Of a DNA stretch of 64,000 nt, positions 34,536 through 48,700 are shown one piece after another. The DNA is from Formicarius rufipectus (lineage: Eukaryota; Chordata; Aves; Passeriformes; Formicariidae), in assembly GCA_013399695.1 (NCBI GenBank), contig VXAU01000750.1, forward strand, positions 372,001 through 436,000, given 5' to 3'. Position 1 is the first letter of the stretch. Each line of letters opens with the position of its first letter. The notes below the pieces were generated by a model. It did no database searches. It saw nothing but the letters and a program-made list of their open reading frames with translations, and was not told the DNA's origin. The translations under genes and the position numbers were made by a program.

Positions 34536-36734
34536 GTCCCAATATTACAAGTGTAGTGTATCACAGTCTTTCTTTCTCTCCCCTGTAGTGTTTATCTGGC
34601 TGCAAATTGATGTGCAAGGTGGTTTTGTTCACAGAAAATTGGTATTTTTTTTAAATTTTTTTTTAAATGCTATTTGAGTCTTATAATTACATTCAACCCT
34701 TTCCTAGAAAAACCAACAACTGTTACTCAAAATTGGGCATATTCTTTTACAACAGATGAACATTATTCTAGAACAGTTATAATGAAAGCTTGAATATATT
34801 TTCTTTTTGTTCACCATGTGTATCCTTCAGAAACTCTCAAATTTCCTTTAAGTACTGGCTACTCAGTTTGATAATTTGGTGATTAATGAAATTAGATGTT
34901 TAGTTTGATACTTTAGTATTTAATGGAAGGTATCATACTTGCTCCTTAATGATTAAGGCCACCATCACTCAGAATATTCAGGATTCCACCTTGTTTCATT
35001 ATCATATGATTTGCTCACATTTATATGGTGATTTAAAAAATCTTACTGTAGAAAACGTTCTGGTTTTGCTTTCAAAGATATTAGCAGGACTGGAAATCTT
35101 AAAATTTCCTAGTAATGTAATCTCATTAATGAAAGTTTTTCAGGACTGGGCATATTCTACTGAACTCCATTAAATGTAAATGCAAATTCTTTTAAATCAA
35201 GTGCTGTACATAAGGTAGTCTTTCAAAGGAAACTGTAGAAGTTGCTGAGAGCTTATTTTTAAAAACACTCCAGGAAGTTCAACTTATGGTAATCTTACAT
35301 AAAAATTCTCTTTGAAGGTGATTTTTGGGTCACTTGGTGAGGATGGAGCTATTTTCAGATATTTGCTTTTTAACCTGCTTGACATGAAGCTGTGGAGTGT
35401 GGCATTGCTTTGATATCAAGGCAGAGGAATGTCTGTTTAATACCTGCTGATTTCTCACTGTTCCCTTCAGCTATCTCTAAGTACTTAAAATAGTGTTTTT
35501 CAAAATGCAGGCTTAGTAAAATCTATCCTATGATTTTATAGTTATACCACAGAAAAAATTTAGGTACTTTACATCCATATGTACTCTTAGCATGATATAC
35601 AAGACTGACATTGAAGGTTTTAAGCAGTTAAGAAAAATGTTCGCTAATACATGCTTATTTTCAGATCACATCATTTAAAAAGAACTGTGTTACTGCTTTT
35701 AAAATACAATTTTAAGTATTACAAACTTAAGTGTATTAAACAAATTAGATGGCCTGGATTTTGAGATGAGGGAAGAGCTTATCATATGAACTGCAGGACT
35801 TTAATTCCAAAAGCCAGAGCAATTGAGATATAGGATCCATTTAATTAGAAATTATGAGATGGATAAAATGAGAAGAATAGAGGGATTTCTTTTCCACTTC
35901 CCCGTTTCCAAGAAATACATATTTTTACAGCAGTAATACTGACATAAATAGTTAATGGTACATGAAACTTCCATCTTATTTATGTGGGTTGTTCCCACTA
36001 TATCGAGGAGCCTCTGAAACATCAGCTAGAACAAGGATCTATGCTGGATTAAATCAAGATGGAAAATTTGTTGTAATACTCTTGTGAGAAAATCCCTAAC
36101 AGTGTCCTTTCCCATAGGTCCCCATGAGCTTTCCTTCAAACTTTTCTCCTGCCAATTTGTCTCCTGTTTTCTCTGAAAGACCCAAAGTGCTAATCTCAAA
36201 CCAGAGGTCACCTTGCTTATCTTGGCAAACCCTGGTTTTCAGTTTGCTTTTTTTGTAATGGGCTACTCCTCTGAGCTATATAAAAGTTCTGTAGGAGAGC
36301 TATGCAAGATCTCTGACATTGGACATTGTATTATTTTTCTGGAAGTGGAATTTCTAGTTTGAGTCCTAAAATACACCTGGTGGATTTAGGCTGTGCCTAA
36401 GCACTCTCTAAACCTGCCAACATCTCTCCAGTTACCTCGCAGCAGATGTTCCTTACAACAGTCCAATCAGCGTCTGTGGGTGTACTGGGAGAACCAGTAA
36501 CACACTTAATCCAGCAGATCATGTGTCTGCATCACTAAGGACATTGCACACAGAAAACCCGTGTGCCAGAAGCAGCTCTACAGGAATCTAAGATGCTCAG
36601 CTGGCAGTGGTGAATGTCTCTGTTAAATCACCTTTAATCTCTTTGTGATCCTTAAGGAAAAGCTAAAAACTTTCTTCTTTGGTAATTCAGAGCACAATAC
36701 CAGAAAGATCATGGATCCAATGATACAGATTTTG

Positions 36735-36800
36735 GGTTGGTTTTTTTTGGTGTACTTTGTTGTTTTCTTTTTTCCTTTTGTTTGTTTCTTTGTTTTAATG
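36735..36800. repeat. GT/T-rich low-complexity tract
   Basis: T-dominated sequence with GGTTTTTTTTGG and TTTG units and some C. It gives rise to a Phe/Cys/Leu-rich spurious frame at 36737-36958. Confidence 0.65.
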
Positions 36801-39800
36801 GTTTACTGAAAGCTTCTACTTCTTTTCTCTCCAAACATAGTTTGACTTTATTTTCTTTCTTAGCCTTGCCAACCTCCTCCTCACCTGCTCCTTACCGAAT
36901 GCTTTCTCTGACTCTCTCTTCCACCAGACTCCTCACCTTCTCTTTACGAATGGGATAACTGACACATATTTGACTAAATGCTGAGCAATTGTTGTCAGAG
37001 GACAAACCTCTCTCTTGAGGCCACCACAGTAATGACAGCCAAAAAGAATTGCCACTGCATGCTGGATGATGGAGCATTTCTTGAACATCCAGGCTTGTAC
37101 ATGTGGCAGAGATTTCATTTAAATTCTGCATATTAGCACAGGCCATCTGATTTGAAAAGATGATGTTGAGCGTGTGCATCCAGTATGATTTGACTGCAGA
37201 AGGGATGAGCAATTTTATTTTTATTCATGCTTATGAGGCACTAAGTAGTAGTCTCATAGGTAAACCCCTTGAATCTTAACAAGCAGCATGGGGAAGGGAC
37301 ATCCTGAATCATATGCATTAGAGGGACATTGCTCTGCCACAGAAATCCACTGTGGAACTACTCATTTAAAGGTAAGAGAAATTAGTTGCAAATACATAAC
37401 AATATATATTCATGATGGTTTGACATCCCCTTCCAGCCAAATGCTTAGAGTCACTGCTTTTGCACCACAGCCACTTGAATTTTACTGGTGCTACCACATA
37501 ACTTCTTCATATAGACCATAAAGATATGCCTATTTTCCCAAGGAAAAGGCAAAGAATTGTATTCCAGGGCTCTTTGACAAGTGTCTGTGACTTATTTTCA
37601 GAACACTTTAATACTTCTGCCTTGGCAGTCTCTGAAAATGAGTGGTAATTAGGCCTCTGGGTTGGCAGGAAATTGCCATATTGATCATCTCTGGAAACAT
37701 CAGATATAGTAAAGAAGAAAAATCCATAGAAGTAAATGTTTATGTGTGTTGTTGAGGTTTGAGGGGGTTATTTTCTGTATTTTAGCTTGAAGAATTATTA
37801 ACACCAGGGCAAATACAGATGAACAAAATGTATTACTGCTGATTTAGACTTTCAGAAATAGCTTTTAGTACCACTAGTGCAAATCCAATAAAAACTCCTG
37901 AAAGAAGTTAAGACTGGTTTTAAGTAAGACCACTTAAGGCTTGGCTGTAAAGGAAATATTGCTCTTTAAAAATGTAAAACAAGTCCTCCTAACAGGACTT
38001 TTCATGTTAAGCTATCTCTAAATAAAAGATGATGAGATATTTAAAGAGTTTCTGAGTTGGCATTAAATGCATAATTCAGAACTGAATGTTGAAAGGGGAG
38101 TAAAAGGCTTCAGTGGAATATATCTGTGTTTCGATATGGTTTTTCTGAAGGTTTAATCGACATGGAGGAGCTGAAATATAGCTAGGGAAGTAGTTTGGAT
38201 TATACTGATTTTAAGGTCTTTAAAAATTACCAACTCGTCAGAAATGTTTCCTGTATGTAACAGCTCCTGTTTCAGGATTTGCTGCCCTGTGATATGCAAA
38301 AAAGATTATAGTAGCATGAGCTAAAGCAGCTGATGCTTTGCAATGGCCATTCCTGGTGTTATTGCATAATTCTGTAAGCCTGACTTAGTGATGAATTTTA
38401 AAAATCTAATAACACTGGATGTCTTCCAGGCTTATGTTGCATACGTACCCATATTGGTCTTTGGAATGCAAGCATATACTGAGTAATACCTTATAAAAAA
38501 ACATTAGAGCCTTACTATGAGATTAATGGTGGGATTTATTGAGATGTTTGAGACCAGAACAGGGCCCATAATTCCTAATGTTTCAAACTGAGGGCGTGAA
38601 TGATGTACATTTTCAGCAGCTGTCACTTGAATGCAGTACTCTTAGAATGAGGAAGATGAAAACTCTCATATCCTGAGAAAGAGCAGGAAAGACTAAGAAA
38701 ATGAGTAGTTTTGTAATCTGAAGTTGCTTTTCCAAACATGTCATAGTTTTTAATAGGATGAGCCTTCAGTTATGTTTATTTTAGGGTATGAAACATGTAA
38801 TATAAAACCAACTTCAAGGGATTTGTTTTGCTTCTACAGGACTGAAATAAATGTGTTACACAGTTTTCCTGTGGCTGTGGAAAGTCTCAGATCCTCACAA
38901 AGGACACTGGCCATTTGAGCTGCAGTTCAGTAAATTTGCTTAGATACTATGCTTTGATGGGAAAATATCCCATTTATAGACAGAACCCATCACAATGGGA
39001 ATCCCACTCCCTATTTTGTGCTGGCTAGGTTATGCTCCTTCTCTTCCTCCTAATAAGATATTTTTTCTTTTTCTTTTCTTTTTTTTTTTTTTTTTGATTT
39101 CAGCAGCTTGCTCTTAGTGTTTTCATCTTGTGGTTTGGGCTGTTTTCCTGATTGCACAAAGCTACAACTGTCACCATATCTACTGCTGTTCTCTAGTTTT
39201 TATGTTGTTCCCAGATCTGTTGCTTCCCTGGTTGAGCCAGTTTTGCAAGCCAAACCAGAGAAAAGTCTCAAAACAAATAAAATTAAGTAATTTCCAAGTG
39301 GCTAATCATTATTGTGTTCATGTCCAGTTACTCTGAGGCATAATTGCCCTCACACTTACCAGAATATTTAGCTTCTACTTTCATCTTCTATTTGAATACA
39401 TGTTTGAATGTATCATTTTCCAAGTATTTTGATGCTTTGCAGTGTCAATAGTATTTCAATTATCAATGGACAGTGGTCACTAGATAGAAGTGTAATGATT
39501 TTGGGTGGCTGAGGAGGATGCACATTGCAATTGAGTTGTACCTAGGAGAGACTTTCTCTGAGAAATCATGACACTTTAATACAAATGCTGTGCTATGTAC
39601 TCTTAATACAATAGGGAGATGGGAGGACTCTATCTGTTATGAATGTAGTAAAAATTTCTTAGTTATGGAAGGTTAATGGGACCCTACAGGCAAAAAAATC
39701 AGGACTTGGTATGGTGTAACCTTCCTTTCAGCTTCTACGAAGAGAAATTATTCTCTTAACTTTTGTAGTTTTAAATTAAGGTTACTTTCAAGAATATGCT

Positions 39801-41723
39801 TTAGCTCTTTTCTCAGCTATTTTTAAATGTTGTGATAAAAAAGATAGAATACAGTCAAACATTCAGTAATTTGTGCTAAAGAGGTTACTTAGTCCTTCAA
39901 AACTTGAAATGAAAATGTGGATGGGACAGGAAAAACCATGAGACAACCTTCCCACGAGAAGAGTGAAGGAAGACCTGCACCTACAAGGGAAATAAATCAA
40001 ACTCACTTTGGGAGGGGTGGAGGTGATAGGGACTGTACTTTTTAGAAAATGGGACATGAGTTAATGGATAAGGTTCTTGAATAATGGAATTGATTAAGTT
40101 TTTCTATATTTGGAACTTTCTCTATCCCAGACATTGTATAGTAAGTTTTTCCTTATGATTTTGGAGCATGAGTTGGCATTTGGTTCAGTCCTGTTGTTCT
40201 TGTCCTTGGAAGTCTTCTCTAATCCTATTAATTTCATATGCTGGAACAGAATTTTGTTTCTCATTTAAATTGACTATTCCTACTAGCTCTCCTTGTTTTA
40301 GGAAGCTGGAACTCACTGCATAATCACATTTTCCAAAGCTATCCATTAGGAAACTGTAAACTGTCTAAGAGTAAATCTTATGTTCTTGAAAACACAATTT
40401 GTGAAATGCAGCAGTAGACATGCTAAACAGATTTTTTCACCATATGTAAAGGATTAAGAAATTTTATGGTGCATTTAGAGATGTGCATATTATGCCACGT
40501 ATAGATTACTGATTTCCCCCTCTTCATCTTTCAGCTTTGCAGATTAAAACGGTCTGTATAATAGCACATTTCAAAGATTCACATGCAAGTAAGCTTCCAT
40601 GGAATTCAGTGCTAAAGACTCAGACTAAATTTGGAAAGAATTAGTTTTTGTTGCTATGGGAACATATACTTCATTTAGTCCTGAAAGAAAAAGAATATAC
40701 AAATTTATGATAAAAAAAATAACACTATTAGTCCACTTGGTGGGGCAGGAGGCACTAGAAATAACTATGTAATCTGGGCATATACTATCTCCCTGTTGTG
40801 TACATCATGAGTACACTGAAAAGACACCTTCTTGTCAGTTTACTGCTCCACCATAATCTTTTTGTCTATAAGTTCACATTTGTTTGTGTTGTAAAATCAC
40901 AAACTGCACATAAACAAGTGATTTAGTCATTATTTGCCTTTGTAAGGAATCACTGGGGATGTCTATTAATTATCACATGATTATCTGTATTTCTTTGCCT
41001 TTCATAAAGTTTTGTATGCCGCTTGGCTCTCAGCATGTTTTTATTCAGTTAACCAGAAATAAAGTGGAGGAATTTGATGTTGCAATTGAATGTATTCCTA
41101 GACACTTAATAGGAATATGAAAGTGAGTTCTGCTGTTGACTTCTGGGTTTGCTTCTTTGCTTAGGAGACAAAATTTGCTGACTAGAAGGAAGTAGTGGCA
41201 AGTATCTCACTATTAGACTCTCTTTGCCTTGCAGAGTGATGGAACTCTGTGTGGAGAGGTTTTTCCACACTCTTGGTTTCTACCTTCCCAATTCTTTTTG
41301 TGAATCTCTATTTTTTTTCATAGATAACCCCAGCTTGAAAATGTATCTATGTTGCATTATCCAGAAAAACACTTTGGTGTTTTTAAGCCTAAAAAGTTCT
41401 AACATTAAATGAAGTACACTTTTTTAAAATTAAATTTATGACCTTTTTATTGTCTTACGATTTTGGATGTTATGGCCACAGTTCTATCCTTCGTGCAGCA
41501 CAAAGCTTGCATGAATATATTTGCAAATTTAAGTGGTGCAAATTCATGTTGGTTTTCATGTTCAACATTTGTGCAATTTTATGCAGTTATTTAATGTCCT
41601 ATTTCTCTAAAACTTGACTTGATATTCATGTTCAAGTGCACATACAAATGTAAAGTGCAATGCAATAGCAACTGCAATTATCACATGGTCTTCCAATGAA
41701 ATCCTTCAGAGATGCACTTTATA

Positions 41724-41743
41724 ATATTTTTATATAAAAATAT
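41724..41743. repeat. Perfect 20-bp A/T palindrome
   Basis: ATATTTTTAT followed by its exact reverse complement. It is made only of A and T in AT-rich surroundings, so it is less surprising than its length suggests. Confidence 0.6.
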
Positions 41744-42700
41744 AGCAATATCTTGGCTGCTTCAGGCATGCTGTTATTCATGCTGAGGAAAACTATCTTT
41801 TAACAAATACTAAATATCTCTGTTGTCAGGTGATATGTATAAAATGAGAGAGCAAGATAGATCAAAATCAATAGGGGATGCAGACAAAAATTAACATAGA
41901 AGTGGGAAGCCACAGAGGCTAAGTGATCTCTCCCTTCATGTCTGTGGTGGAGAAGAAGTATGAGCAAAATGCTTTTCATCTTTTGGGAATCCCTAGCATG
42001 ATCTGCACTTCTGCTTTTGCTCTAAGCAGTTAATGTTGCTTTAGTTGAAATGCTGCCATTACCATTTAATCATCAGCTCTGTAAAGTGCTGTGCCCGCTC
42101 AGCGCAGAGATCGCTCCTTGGCCTAAAGACAAACAGCTTAACCGGCAGCGATGTTTCATTCTTTCAAATAAAACCCTATTCCAAGTCATGAACTGGTGAA
42201 ATCTCCCAGTTAAGAAAAATTCCCACAGCATTTTCGTTGGCTGAGGATTGTATGAAAATGACCCCAAAATGTCTGATGTTTTCCTAAGTGACACTAATGC
42301 CTTCCACTTGTGTTGCCTCTCTGAAAGCTCACCTATTGAACCGCCGTGCTCGGGTCACACGCAACTCTTCACCAGAGGAGAAAGCAGCAGTTTAGTGTTC
42401 TACAGTGATGTGTGTCTAAATTGTGTTTGTAAGCATTATGTCAACTAAATATACATGAATTCAATTGAATGAATGTGGTGATGACTTTTTGGGAATCTTG
42501 GAAACTGATTCCATTGTCCTTGTGGAAGAGAGATGCACATCTGCTGTTTCTCTTCCATGTGCAATCCAGAATTCGCACTTGGTGCCTTCGGAAGTGTTTT
42601 TAGTTCACTGTAGAAGCTTCCTCTGGGAAAAAAAAAATTAAACCTCCCCGTTGTCTCCATTAGTTCACTCTACAAAGCAGTCTTAGAACACTTGGACTGG

Positions 42701-42780
42701 GTTCCTCTCAGGGGTCCCAGAAGCTCCCCAGGACCAAGCTGTTCCTTTCAGGGGTCCCAGCAGGTACACAGGACTAGACT
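42701..42780. repeat. Diverged 40-bp tandem duplication (two copies)
   Basis: Bases 42701-42740 and 42741-42780 align without gaps at 32 of 40 positions by hand count. Both start GTTCCT and share TCAGGGGTCCCAG and CAGGAC. The divergence points to an old duplication that is now stable. Confidence 0.85.
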
Positions 42781-45700
42781 AGAGCTCATCAGAGAAAAAT
42801 GCTCTCTCGGTATGTGCTTCGAGGCATCAGATGCTTTGTTCCCCAAATCCTTTCTTGCTGACCACCCTGTTTGCTATCTTCTGAGTTCTGTCATGTCCTT
42901 CATCTCCCCAGTTGTTCTATATACCATTTGTACCTAATTTTTACAGGTTTCAGGTTTACTTCCTTTTTGCTAAGCTATTCTGTACCAGCTTTGCATCTGT
43001 GTGTGCATGCATAGATACATAAGTCCATGGACACGTGGGCAATCAAACACGGACATTTTCTTTGGCAATTCACGGGTTCAATATACTTTTTCTGTTGGCA
43101 TTTTCCAGAATTTCAATTCATATCTACATTGCTTACAAGGAGAGGGAATGAATGGCTACAGATACCTCTCTACTTACTAGAGCTGCTCTTGACAGTTCTT
43201 TGCTACCTGTGTCAAAGACTAATAGATCTGGCACCAATTTACTGCTTGTGTTTGTATTCCTTATGTCTCTTGGATAGTAAAACTCTGACAAAATGTAGAG
43301 TGCAGAACAAGAAAGGTAGGATGCTCGGCGTGGGAGAGACTAAAGTACCAAATGCCCTTCGTTTCTGGTGCTTCTCTGTGAAATAAACAGTTATTTTAGC
43401 AAAATCTCCAGAACCATTAATATTGGCTGTATTTAATGGGAATCTTTGCTCTTTTTGTATGTAAGGTGGGGGTTTTTTGCTAACTTAAGTAGATTTTTGT
43501 GTGATATTCAGTTGAACTGCTTTAGTAAACTTTTATTTATACATCGCAATAGGAAAAACAATCACGTTGATGTCACAAGAGTTATGAAACTGTTTTGAAA
43601 ACAGAATGAAATGTATCATATTGGAAAAGTACTTGTAAGCTTTTTGATTTGGTGGTGATTTTTTTTTAAAATATATTAGTGATGGACAACTTTACAAGTA
43701 AGCAAGTGAAATGGCTTCTATGATCTAGCCTAGTTCAAAGGGTCAAAAGACTGGTTTTTACAAAGTCAGTTTTAATACTGTGTTTTCAGTTAGTCTCTCC
43801 TGTCCATGTACATATAGAAGAAACCAATCCATTTATGTGGTAATGGTTCCTGTATGCTGTTCTTCCCAACTTTGAAATCTGAATGAATAGTGTTCCTGGC
43901 CTTGCTTTTGGGATGCTCATAAAACACGAAGGAAGTTTCATTTTAAATCAGTATAAAAGCTTAATGAAACCCATGTTTCACAACTTCGCTCAGACACCTG
44001 CAGTGACCAGAAAGAAAGCTTTTTATTCCTAGTGACTCTCTGTTAGTAGACTGCTATCATTTTTTCAGAAAGATCAGAAATTGTCGTCAAAATTGGTGTT
44101 TCATCAGAATGAACAAGCAGCACCAATATTGTCTGAGGTACCTTAATACCTTCTGCTCTCTTGTTTCTCAAAGTCCTCGGAAGTTCTTCAAGCTGTGGCA
44201 AACACCTCTCCCCTCAGAAGCTCTGATTTGCCTTTGTTTCAGTTCATTTTATTGAAGTTTTGGCCTCTATAAAGCATTTATGTCTTGGCAACTTTGAGGG
44301 TTGGTGTGAAGATGATGATGGAGAAAGAGTGGCAGACACACTGGCTGGGCAAGAAATTTATAGGTCCTTGTACGGACCTAATCTAAGTATGAGCATCATC
44401 TTTTGTAGTTGAGAGTGGAGGACTCAATCACCAGCAGGCTATTGGCTGTGTTATGCCTTTTATTACAGATGGCAAAGTGGAATAAATTTACAGACTCTTT
44501 GTCTTTATTAATAATTAGGATTTCTATTGGTTTGATTTTTGATTTTTTTTTTTTCTTTCACTTTTCCTATGAGTCCACTGTTAACAAATACTAGTTGGAT
44601 TCCAGACAGCTGAGTAAGTTCAGGAGTTTCAAATCTATCCAAGACATTTATAGGATGCACATAATGATAATGATCAAGGGAATTAAAAAAAACCTTAATT
44701 ATAATGGCATCAGCTAATAAGTTATAGAAATTAATTAAGCAAACATTCGGATTAGTTTTAATGGAAGAGCATGTGTGATAAGCAACAACACAAATAAAAC
44801 CATGGGTGTAGAGTTAAATGGACTGAATGAATCAAATTTTTTTGTTTTGAGGTAGTGAAACCTGAGTTTGGGGTTGTTTTTTTTTAATGTTCAAAATATT
44901 TGTCTTTAGCTTTCTTCATGCACCCAAGAACAACATTTCTAGCCAAGCCTCTAAAGAAAAAATATCCTAGATTTTAAGTATGCTTTGCTTGCAATAACAA
45001 ATAATATCTACTGAGCCAGAACTTCAGATGGTTTAAATCAACACAGACTTCAATAAAACTGTGTTGATTTACTTTTTTTTTCTTTTTTTCCTAATAGATG
45101 TTTATGTAGAGGAAGCCAAGAAAAATTACTGGCCTACAGAAATTTAGCACATTACCAAGTTACCAATATGTCAGAGCATTTCTTTCGAGCAGATCCCTTT
45201 GATTAGCAATAGGATCTAATTAATTTTACGGTTTCAATTTGTGGTAAATAAAGTGAAAATGACCATTTGGTACAACACTTCTCAAAACCATTTTGTGTGA
45301 CTAACACCTTGAAAAGAAGTCATGCAATGACAAGATTTTTCTTCCAATCCTAGGGGGTGTATGTGTATATAAGGGATATGCCAGTGCAATCTAAGATTTT
45401 GTTTATTTATAGTTTGTATTGCGTCTCTGTCTCCTAAGATTAGTCAATTTTTATTGTGCCCTGCTTTTCACATATTGCATGGTCTTTTTGCCGTCAACAT
45501 GTGAAACTACCTTATGAAGGGGTGTGTTGGTTTCTTTTAGAACAGGAGGAGATAATCACTACCTTAGAAATATTAAACAGTATCAAAATGAGTAGGACCT
45601 TAATATTCTCAATGTATTTATCAGGAAGCAAAATAAAACATTTGAATTTTCTCACCCTCAGGTGGTTCTAAAAGTGTATCTATTAAGTGCAGTGGAGTAA

Positions 45701-48700
45701 GTATATAACCTTTCATGATGAAAATTAATCTTTGACATAATTCATGCTTTATTTGTAATTTACCACTCTACTGGTTTTAGTTATTTCAATTATATGTATG
45801 CTTTTATTCTTGAACTTGAATTCCTCTCTTGCTTAGAAACTGAAGCATTAGCACAATTAGCTGTTTCCTAAATGCTAATTTAAATAACAAATAAAGAAGT
45901 AAATTAAAGCAGCCCCTGTACCTATACTAGTAATGATAGTGGGAAGCTGAGGTCACTGAAGGTATGGCAAAAGGGTTAAAATAGATAGGAGAAATAAAAC
46001 CTAACACAAGGGCATCCTTAGAAACCTAAACAGCTGAATAAATTCTTATTTCATCCATTTCTTTAATGACTCAGATTTTATTTTTTTTTTCTAATTCTGG
46101 ACAGAGGAGCAGTGTCTTGTAACAAAGACAAAATACTAGTTGGAGCTGGCATTATTTATTCATTGGTGCGATGGTGAGGAAAATCTTTTTAAATTTCTCC
46201 ACTGTATTTTTTCCCCAAGTAGTTTCCTAACCAGTGTTCAAACCTCTGCATGCAAAATGATTTTTTTGTATTTTCACCCCAGGAATGCTGATCTGACCCA
46301 TGTAGGAATGCTCAGATATTTAGTAAAGGAGGCTGTCTTTCCCCCAACCTCATCACTGCCCCTAAACAATTAGGTCTGGAGGAAATTAAGTATGCTGAGA
46401 GACATGTAATTACAGAAGCTGAAGTCTGGCCGGGTCACTCAGATCAACATGCCTAAACAACCTCAGCAATCATAAGTGGCCATTAGGTTAGTTTTTCTTC
46501 TTATCTGAAAGGCAGAACCTCCTCATAGCACAGTGCCCTTTGCTATCAAACTCCATGTTTAGTCTAAATTTTGTCCTATCTCTTTGTGGTCTAAATAGAA
46601 GTTTGTTTCATGAACCAGTTTTGAATTATCTTAAAATGGCACTAATTACATAACTATTACTAATGTTTTCTTATATGGAAGATGATGTTTAGTGAAGTCT
46701 ATAGCAAAGAATGTTGGCAAACTTCAGATATTTCCTGTTTAAAAAGCTCTCTGTGCAAAAGAGCTCGCTCAGTTTTCATTCTTGCTTCCCAGGATTATAT
46801 TAAACAGGCAATGATATGTTTCTTAGAGTTGACTTCAGAACTAATTCAAAATAGTAATAGTCGCAGATTTCACTTATCTGGGTAGTGTCATGCAGTCGAG
46901 ATCAAATGCTTTCTGATAAGAACTGCAAGGTTGACAAACGTGGCATTTCTCTGAAATTGAGCTGGAGGATTTTTTCTTTCATTTTCCTAATGTCTGATAT
47001 TCGGACTGAATTCATGTAACTTCTTCTTCCTCACCCCACCCCCCCATTGCTGCAACTTTGCCATCCCAAATGGGGAACTCTCCATCTGCAACCTGGATGT
47101 GGTTTGTGAAGAGGTTATAAATACACTGGACTACAGTGACCTTTTCAATACACCATCCCAAGATTGGTTAGCCAGTCCACCTCTCCCCCACAGGTTAATG
47201 AAGCTGTAAATAGGAAGAACTGAAATGGCAAGCCAATCAAAAAGGTCAAAATAGTACAGCACACCACTACAGCTGACAAAATATATGAGGCATTAAAATT
47301 TGGATACTTCATTCTTAGTGACAAAGATTGTAATGAGAGCAGAAAAGAAAGCTCCGTGAATCCCTTCACATCATAGGGAATGTAATGTGGATGGGAAATG
47401 ATGCAAGCCTGCCATAGCTGTACTCCAAGATGAATGTTTTAAGTCTCTTGATATATTTCAGGGACCATGAGACTGCAGAGTTAGGTTAAAAACCCTGTTC
47501 CCTCATGTAGTAATACATTCTTCAATGTTCTTGCTATTGTATGCACAAAATCTGTAAATATATTCTCTCATACTAATGTTTTTCGAAGGAGGGTGTAGAG
47601 TGGGAAGAGTGTGGAAGAAAAAAGGGAATAAAAAGCTGCTCAGGGTTAAATAGAAAGAATATATGAACAGGAACGTCAAAGTAGACTGTGTCATATGAAA
47701 CTACTCAATATGCTTCTTCCTACTGATATATCATATTCATCCAATTACATTCATAACTTTTTAATTAATAAAAATCTTGTAAAACAAGGATACTGCATGT
47801 AGCTGCTGCTTTGCTGAATGGCTCGCTGTAGCTAAATTTAAACTGGTGTTTAGAAAATAGTCTCTAAAATAATGCTCCTGTAAGGTAGCACAAAGCAGTG
47901 AAGTCAGCAAAGAGATGATGGTCATTGAAAATTTTCTTTTAATCCTCAATCCATTTTCTGAATGCTGTTGTTATTTATTCTTATCTGATGTAGAGATATC
48001 TCATGCTGGTGTGTTGTTACCCAAGAACTGTTCCTCATTTTGAAGCATTCCCTGTCGTGCTGGCTACCCCTGTCACTTCAGGAGTGAGAACTGTTAAGCA
48101 TATTCCTCAAGTAGTTCAAAGAACATTGTTAAAAAGTTCATACTCTATGGTGTGAATGTAGCTGGTGAAAGCTCCCAGTTAAAGGGGTATGAGTTGTGAC
48201 TATACCCACGGATGGTAATGCAGCTTTTGGTTTGTGCAGCTCTTGCCTCTACACTCAGAGTATTTGCTCATAGCAGAGGAACTTACAGTAGCTTGGCCCC
48301 ATCCTGTGCCTTATTTATGTTAGATATATTGCTCTGTGCTTGCAGTGTAAGCATGTGTAGTAAATGTGGCTTTGACAAATGGCATGGTTTCCCTGGACTC
48401 GGAAGGAGACTCTAGCCTCAGCCTGGTGGACCCCTTTCCTCCACTGGATTTCCAGGCTGGCAGGATGAGTTACAGGGACCTGTGCCAAGAGGTGCCTTCT
48501 GCTGCATTTTATCACTGACTCTAATCCAGCTGTCTGAAACAGTGCCAAGCTAATTAGCTGTTGCAGTGCTTGTTATATCAAGAGCCCAAATAAGCCCAGA
48601 GAGGTCACGTTCTGAGCGGGAATGAAGCCTTTTCATTCGCCCCTCTGTTCATGCAGGCCCAAAGCAACTCCCATATGGGACAAATCCCAATTAATGCTTC

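Larger units (their letters stand above)
33608..42700. other. Long unique non-coding stretch, no gene seen
   Basis: About 9 kb of AT-rich sequence without recognisable genes or transposons. It includes a short hairpin at 34511-34535, a GT/T-rich tract at about 36735-36800, a pyrimidine tract ending in TTTCAG at 39060-39104 and an A/T palindrome at 41724-41743. The open frames (for example minus 36892-37212 and plus 37288-37521) carry no domain I recognise. Confidence 0.5.

Noticed and set aside
39060..39290. Strong pyrimidine tract ending in TTTCAG followed by an open frame, like a splice acceptor and exon
   Set aside because: The downstream 60-residue frame has no recognisable protein and no convincing donor site. 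Pyrimidine runs with AG are common in this window.
43027..43386. Plus-strand open frame of 119 residues with a hydrophobic centre
   Set aside because: The Leu/Cys-rich centre could suggest a membrane protein, but there is no recognisable family, promoter or splice context.
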